DNA from: Phytoactinopolyspora endophytica
GTDB taxonomy: Bacteria; Actinomycetota; Actinomycetes; Jiangellales; Jiangellaceae
Direction of reading: 5' to 3'
Assembly (NCBI RefSeq): GCF_004138495.1
Contig: NZ_ML142854.1
Span: 30,182 to 41,219, forward strand
Length of the DNA: 11,038 bases
The notes under the pieces were generated by a model. It worked only from the letters and a program-made list of their open reading frames with translations. It did not search any database and was not told the DNA's origin. The translations under genes were made by a program, and so were the position numbers. Positions 7,861-11,038 of the stretch are shown piece by piece. How positions within the stretch are numbered: position 1 is the first letter of the stretch; each line of letters begins with the position of its first letter.

Positions 7861-9801
7861 TCAGAACTGGCGGAGCCACACGCGCATGGCGCCGGCTTCC
7901 CTGTTGCCCCACAGGAAGTAGGGAACGAAACGGACAGGCGCGCGGCCCTTGGCGGTCGGATCGGGTGCGTCCTGGTCGAACTCGGGGTAGAGGTGATCCC
8001 GCTCGCCAGGGGCGACAGCCAGCTCCGCCCGCAGGACACGGACGGGCATGCCCCAGCCCGACTCGTCCAGCGCATCGGAGAACGAGCTCAGGTCCTGAGC
8101 GGACAGTACGAGGTCGTCGACCGGGGCCTGGGAGTCCTGCTGCTCGACGCAGTACACCAGGGGACCGCGCAGTACGGCCGCAGCGCCGCGGGTCGCGTCG
8201 AGGTGGGGATGGGAGCGCACCGCACGGACCCGCATCGGCAGATCCAGCACGACGGAGTCGCCGATCGCCCATGAGCGGTCGAGGCGTAGCCAGCCGCTGC
8301 CGGCCGGGATGGGCTCCTCGTCGTTGATGCGTACGCTGGCTCCCGTCGCCCAGGCCGGGACACGCAGGGTCAGGGCTACGGGCCGGTCCCCGGCGGCGTC
8401 CACGTGGACCGTCACCCTGCCGTCCCAGGGATAGTCGGTGCGCACGGTGACGTCGAGCGTGTTCGTCCGGATGCGGGCGCTCGCATACATGGCGATGGTC
8501 AGACCATCCTCGGAAGCGAGGGCCACGTGGTCTTGGAGCTGGGCAGTCCAGCGCGCGACGTTCGGCGGGCAGCACGCGCATCTGAACCAGCTACGGCGCA
8601 GCAGCTGTCCACCGGACTCCGCTCCGCTGCGCTGATCGTGGTCGGGCCGACGCTGGAGAGGGTTGTCATAGAAGAAGGCGCGGCCGTCCAACGAGGTGCC
8701 GACGGCGTATGCGTTGTACAACACCCGCTCGACCACGTCGAGCACGTCCGCCCGGCCGGTCGCGAGGAACAACCGCCACCCCCACTGCATGGTGCCGATC
8801 GCGGCGCAGGTCTCCGCGTACGCGCGCTCCGGCGGTAGCTCGTACCGGTCGCCGATCGCCTCGTCGGAGTGCCGGCTGCCCAGACCACCGGTCAGGTAGA
8901 GCTTGGTGGCGACCATGTCGTCCCAGAGCGCCTCCAGATGCGCCAATAGCTCGGCATCACCGGTCTCGATGCACACGTCGGTGGCGCCGGCGGCGAGGTA
9001 TGTCATGCGAACCGCGTGGCCGGTGACCGACGTCAGCCGGCGTAACGGCACCTCGTCCTGGAAGTAGGACAACGGAAAGACCGGGTTCCGCAGCTCTCCG
9101 GCTCCACGACGTTCCACGAACAGCTCGGCCTGGCGGAGGTACGAGCGTTCTCCGGTCTCCCGGTACAGCTCGACGAGGGCCATCTCGATCTCCGGGTGAC
9201 CGCAATAGAGCGGCTCGCCCTGATCTCCGAAGCGCGCAACGGTGAGGTCGGCGAACCGGCGGGCCACGTTGAGCAGGCGATCGTCGCCTAGTTGCCGGGA
9301 TGCCGCCACGGCGGCCTGGGTGAGATGGCCGAGGTTGTAGAGCTCGTGCCCCCACGCCATGTCCTCCCACGGCGCCTTGGGTGCGTCTGGGTCCTGGAAA
9401 TACGTCCCGATGTATCCATCGTCGGCTTGAACGCGTTCGATCAGCTTGACGCTGTCGTCGTAGAAGTCTTCGGCCGCGGGAACCGCGCCGCCGCGTGCGG
9501 CTTCGTACGCCAGCCCTTCAAGAGTCTTGTAGACGTCAGTGTCCAGAAACGGGTAACGACCCTGGTACGGCTGTCGTCCACCGTCGAGGAGTCGCCGAAG
9601 GTTCTCCAGGTTGCCTGCCTGGGTGACCTGGAGAACGGCGTGCGGCAGCGTCGCCGAGCGGTTGCGCTCTTGCCAATGCGCGAGAAGGCCGCCCACGATG
9701 TCGACCTCGCGCGGTCCCAATGTGCTGCCGGTCTGGGTGGATCCACGGACGGCCGGAGCTCTGGTCGAACGGCGCAGCTGGTGCGAATCGGAAGGAATCA
9801 T
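7861..9801 (-). CDS. GH127-family glycosidase, probable beta-L-arabinofuranosidase
   Basis: Glycoside hydrolase of the DUF1680/GH127 family. Its characterised Bifidobacterium member HypBA1 releases L-arabinose from beta-1,2-arabinofuranosides, including those on hydroxyproline, with a cysteine nucleophile held by zinc. The HypBA1 site is preserved: acid/base glutamate E314 (SDEAIGD), zinc ligands E330 and C332 (AETCAAIG), and the adjacent pair C410/C411 (ACCPPN), the first matching the nucleophile. Spacing is nearly identical (16 residues between the glutamates, 78 between C332 and C410). An alpha-helical barrel covers about 30-430, with beta-rich domains to 646; full length for the family. 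No signal peptide is seen, so it should act on imported substrate. GAGGAAA at 9814-9808 supports the start. It is the first gene of the minus-strand cluster, 64 bp before the binding protein. GH127 also includes enzymes for other plant sugars, so the substrate is inferred. Confidence 0.9.
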   Translation of the reverse strand: MIPSDSHQLRRSTRAPAVRGSTQTGSTLGPREVDIVGGLLAHWQERNRSATLPHAVLQVTQAGNLENLRRLLDGGRQPYQGRYPFLDTDVYKTLEGLAYEAARGGAVPAAEDFYDDSVKLIERVQADDGYIGTYFQDPDAPKAPWEDMAWGHELYNLGHLTQAAVAASRQLGDDRLLNVARRFADLTVARFGDQGEPLYCGHPEIEMALVELYRETGERSYLRQAELFVERRGAGELRNPVFPLSYFQDEVPLRRLTSVTGHAVRMTYLAAGATDVCIETGDAELLAHLEALWDDMVATKLYLTGGLGSRHSDEAIGDRYELPPERAYAETCAAIGTMQWGWRLFLATGRADVLDVVERVLYNAYAVGTSLDGRAFFYDNPLQRRPDHDQRSGAESGGQLLRRSWFRCACCPPNVARWTAQLQDHVALASEDGLTIAMYASARIRTNTLDVTVRTDYPWDGRVTVHVDAAGDRPVALTLRVPAWATGASVRINDEEPIPAGSGWLRLDRSWAIGDSVVLDLPMRVRAVRSHPHLDATRGAAAVLRGPLVYCVEQQDSQAPVDDLVLSAQDLSSFSDALDESGWGMPVRVLRAELAVAPGERDHLYPEFDQDAPDPTAKGRAPVRFVPYFLWGNREAGAMRVWLRQF

Positions 9802-9807
9802 GGCCTA

Positions 9808-9814
9808 TTTCCTC
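9808..9814 (-). promoter_or_regulatory. Ribosome binding site of the glycosidase gene
   Basis: GAGGAAA on the minus strand ends six bases before the ATG at 9801, supporting that start. Confidence 0.6.
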
Positions 9815-9839
9815 GTCAATCCCGTTCTGAAATGTGATG

Positions 9840-9853
9840 CGTAACATATTACG
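9840..9853. promoter_or_regulatory. Small inverted repeat CGTAA-N4-TTACG
   Basis: CGTAA (9840-9844) and TTACG (9849-9853) form a perfect 5-bp inverted repeat with a 4-base AT-rich centre. It lies directly next to the larger nested repeat and about 40 bases upstream of the glycosidase ATG. A protein-binding half of a composite operator is possible; a 5-bp arm alone is weak evidence. Confidence 0.25.
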
Positions 9854-9894
9854 TCTAGGAAAACCATGCACTTGCTGCATGGAGTAGACCTAGA
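9854..9894. promoter_or_regulatory. Nested inverted repeats in the operon leader (candidate operator or RNA hairpin)
   Basis: A perfect 7-bp inverted repeat, CCATGCA (9864-9870) and TGCATGG (9876-9882), has a 5-base spacer. It is flanked by TCTAGG (9854-9859) and CCTAGA (9889-9894), another inverted repeat centred within one base of the first. The site lies about 30-70 bases downstream of the predicted start of transcription. It could be a roadblock operator for an unidentified repressor or fold as an RNA stem-loop. It does not match a classic LacI operator. Confidence 0.45.
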
Positions 9895-9929
9895 TAGATG
9901 CATGTCGCGGCTAGGAACACGTTTTCCTC

Positions 9930-9958
9930 AAAGTACGAGAGGCCGCCGGATGTGTCAA
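9930..9958 (-). promoter_or_regulatory. Predicted sigma-70-type promoter of the glycosidase-transporter operon
   Basis: On the minus strand a perfect TTGACA (9958-9953) is followed after 17 bp by TACTTT (9935-9930), an imperfect -10 that keeps TAnnnT. Transcription would begin near 9923, giving a leader of about 120 bases before the glycosidase ATG. The leader contains two inverted repeats. The -35 match and spacing are what can be seen; activity is inferred. Confidence 0.5.
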
Positions 9959-9990
9959 TACTCGAACATAAGAAACGTCATACGACTGCC

Positions 9991-10019
9991 TTGATACGTG
10001 AACAGTCACGATATATCGT
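9991..10019 (+). promoter_or_regulatory. Weak predicted promoter for the PadR gene
   Basis: TTGATA (9991-9996) is followed after 17 bp by TATCGT (10014-10019), which keeps TAnnnT. The -10 element lies inside the 16-bp palindrome, so a bound repressor would block it. An alternative -10 is TAGTAT at 10043-10048, which would suit the internal start at 10148 instead. Neither is strong. Confidence 0.3.
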
Positions 10020-10045
10020 GAACCTATCGCGACCGTTCGCGGTAG
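9997..10045. promoter_or_regulatory. Cluster of palindromes, candidate PadR operators
   Basis: Three inverted repeats run almost end to end. CGTGA-ACAG-TCACG lies at 9997-10010. The perfect 16-bp palindrome TCACGATATATCGTGA lies at 10006-10021. CTATCGCGA-CCGT-TCGCGGTAG lies at 10024-10045 and has 9-bp arms with one mismatch. The half-site CGTGA occurs in alternating orientation (9997, 10006, 10017), and CGTGAAC is repeated directly 20 bp apart. Their place just before the PadR start suggests autorepression. Confidence 0.6.
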
Positions 10046-10049
10046 TATC

Positions 10050-10055
10050 GGGAGG
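10050..10055 (+). promoter_or_regulatory. Ribosome binding site of the PadR gene
   Basis: GGGAGG lies five bases before ATG 10061 and is the main reason to prefer that start over the internal ATG at 10148. Confidence 0.65.
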
Positions 10056-10060
10056 CGACG

Positions 10061-10747
10061 ATGACTGGAGCGGGACACTCGACAGACACGCCGTGGGCCA
10101 GCGCCAAACATGGGACGTGCGGTCCGGCGGAGGGATGGATTGCGGCGATGACGGGCAAGCGTCATGGAGGGTTCGGAAACTTCGGGCCGTGGGCTCTGTT
10201 CGGCCATGGTGGGCCATGGGGGCAGCCCTGGCGGGGCGCACCGGGGCTGCACGGTCCACGTCGTGCGCCCAAGGCGCGGCGAGGTGACATCCGGGCGGCG
10301 ATCCTCAGCGTCCTTGCCGAGCAGCCTATGAACGGCTATCAGCTCATTCAGGAGATCGCCGAGCGTAGTCGCGGAGCGTGGAAGCCGAGCCCAGGTTCGA
10401 TCTATCCGACGCTTCAACAGCTCGAAGATGAAGGCCTTGTCCGAGCCTTCGAACAGGGCGGTCGCCGGGCCTTCGAGCTCACCGAAGAAGGGCGCGCCTA
10501 TGTGGACGCGCATGCCGAAGAGGTCGCCGCCCCATGGGAGGCCTTCTCGGACGCGGAGGAACAGGACGAAAGCGGGCTCGAACCGATGATCGCGCAGGCC
10601 GCGGCGGCGCTGTGGCAGATCATGGCCACCGGCAGCGCCGACCAGCAGGCGCGGGCGCGAGACGTGCTTTCTGAGATGCGGCGTCGGCTGTACGGAATCC
10701 TGGCTGACGGCGACGATCTCGACCAAGACGACGTGAACGGGGGGTGA
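10061..10747 (+). CDS. PadR-family transcriptional regulator
   Basis: Winged-helix DNA-binding protein of the PadR family, 228 residues from the ATG at 10061. The N-terminal 70 residues are Gly/His/Trp-rich (GKRHGGFGNFGPW and following), a low-complexity leader common in actinobacterial PadR proteins. The winged helix lies at about 74-145 and carries the family strings RGDIRAAIL, MNGYQLIQEI, PSPGSIYPTLQQLEDEGLV and the wing GGRRAFELT. A C-terminal helical region (170-215) should form the dimer interface. GGGAGG at 10050-10055, five bases before ATG 10061, supports this start. An internal ATG at 10148 (MTGKRHGG) matches where many homologues begin but has a poorly spaced Shine-Dalgarno. It is transcribed divergently from the glycosidase operon and sits directly behind several inverted repeats, so autoregulation is likely. 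Control of the operon is possible but unproven. A DUF1707 gene follows after 5 bp. Confidence 0.93.
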   Translation: MTGAGHSTDTPWASAKHGTCGPAEGWIAAMTGKRHGGFGNFGPWALFGHGGPWGQPWRGAPGLHGPRRAPKARRGDIRAAILSVLAEQPMNGYQLIQEIAERSRGAWKPSPGSIYPTLQQLEDEGLVRAFEQGGRRAFELTEEGRAYVDAHAEEVAAPWEAFSDAEEQDESGLEPMIAQAAAALWQIMATGSADQQARARDVLSEMRRRLYGILADGDDLDQDDVNGG

Positions 10748-10752
10748 GTTCT

Positions 10753-11038
10753 ATGACCACGCCGGGACCGCTCCGTGTCGGTGATGCGGAGCGGGACACT
10801 GCGGCCTCGGCGCTGAGCGAACACTACGCATCGGGCCGGCTGACGAAGGTGGAGTACGACGAGCGCCTGGAGGCGATCTGGGCGGCCAGATATGACTCTG
10901 ATCTGCGCTCTCTCTTCTCCGACCTGCCCGGGCCACACGGCGCTGTCGATGCGCGACGGAACGCGGAGCGGGTGGCCTCACCGCGAACGCCTGAATCCAG
11001 ATGGGGAGGGTTCACCCGTGGTGCGCCGATGTTCGTCG
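10753..11038 (+). CDS. DUF1707 (SHOCT-like) domain protein, partial at right edge
   Basis: The reading frame opens with ATG at 10753, five bases after the PadR stop, and stays open for 95 codons to the window end, so the gene is cut off. Residues 8-60 match the DUF1707 domain: RVGDAERD, then HYASGRLTKVEYDERLEAIWAAR, then LFSDLP. This domain is a small helical N-terminal module in actinobacterial proteins of mostly unknown role, often followed by a linker and membrane helices; the visible linker here is Arg/Pro/Gly-rich. A GGGGGGTGAG run ending the PadR gene serves as Shine-Dalgarno. Co-transcription with the PadR gene is very likely, and PadR/DUF1707 pairs are common in this phylum. What lies downstream cannot be seen, and no biochemical function is known to me. 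Confidence 0.88.
   Translation, partial: MTTPGPLRVGDAERDTAASALSEHYASGRLTKVEYDERLEAIWAARYDSDLRSLFSDLPGPHGAVDARRNAERVASPRTPESRWGGFTRGAPMFV

Noticed and set aside
966..9801. Mobile island or recent transfer of the operon
   Set aside because: No transposase, integrase, tRNA or flanking repeat is seen, and base composition looks even across the window.
9911..10726. A 271-codon minus-strand open frame antisense to the PadR gene
   Set aside because: It runs through the promoter and operator region and the PadR coding sequence. Its composition is unlike a folded protein, and the PadR reading is unambiguous.

Overview
The window is GC-rich and densely packed. It looks like a chromosomal piece of an actinomycete (Actinomycetota). 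Three features point there: strong GC bias at third codon positions, a DUF1707-type protein behind a PadR regulator, and solute-binding and permease proteins of the actinobacterial DppA/DppB style. A soil- or plant-associated lineage fits the gene content, but the sequence does not fix the genus.

Layout, left to right. (1) 139-969, plus strand: a HAD-IB phosphatase-like hydrolase with a hydrophobic C-terminal segment. (2) 9801 down to 966, minus strand: one tightly packed run of seven genes. In transcription order these are a GH127 beta-L-arabinofuranosidase-type glycosidase, a family-5 lipoprotein solute-binding protein, DppC-like and DppB-like permeases, DppD-like and DppF-like ATPases, and a family M24 aminopeptidase P. 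From the binding protein to the peptidase every junction is a 4-base ATGA overlap, a 1-base overlap or a 1-base gap, so these six genes almost certainly form one operon. Only the glycosidase/binding-protein junction has a spacer (64 bp), which holds inverted repeats. The peptidase ends on the same CTAG palindrome as the convergent HAD gene. (3) 9802-10060: a divergent regulatory region with a perfect TTGACA -35 box facing the operon and two groups of inverted repeats. (4) 10061-10747, plus strand: a PadR-family regulator, followed 5 bp later by a DUF1707 gene (10753) that runs off the right edge.

How the genes may work together. The transporter is of the peptide/oligosaccharide (family 5) class. 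It lies between a glycosidase of the family known to release L-arabinose from beta-arabinofuranosylated hydroxyproline and a peptidase that cuts X-Pro bonds. Both enzymes lack a visible signal peptide. The most attractive reading is an import-then-degrade pathway for arabinosylated, hydroxyproline-rich plant glycopeptides (extensin fragments or arabinosylated peptide hormones). This is an inference. A plain arabinoside/oligosaccharide importer with an incidental peptidase is the main alternative.

No RNA genes, CRISPR arrays, insertion sequences or attachment sites were seen.
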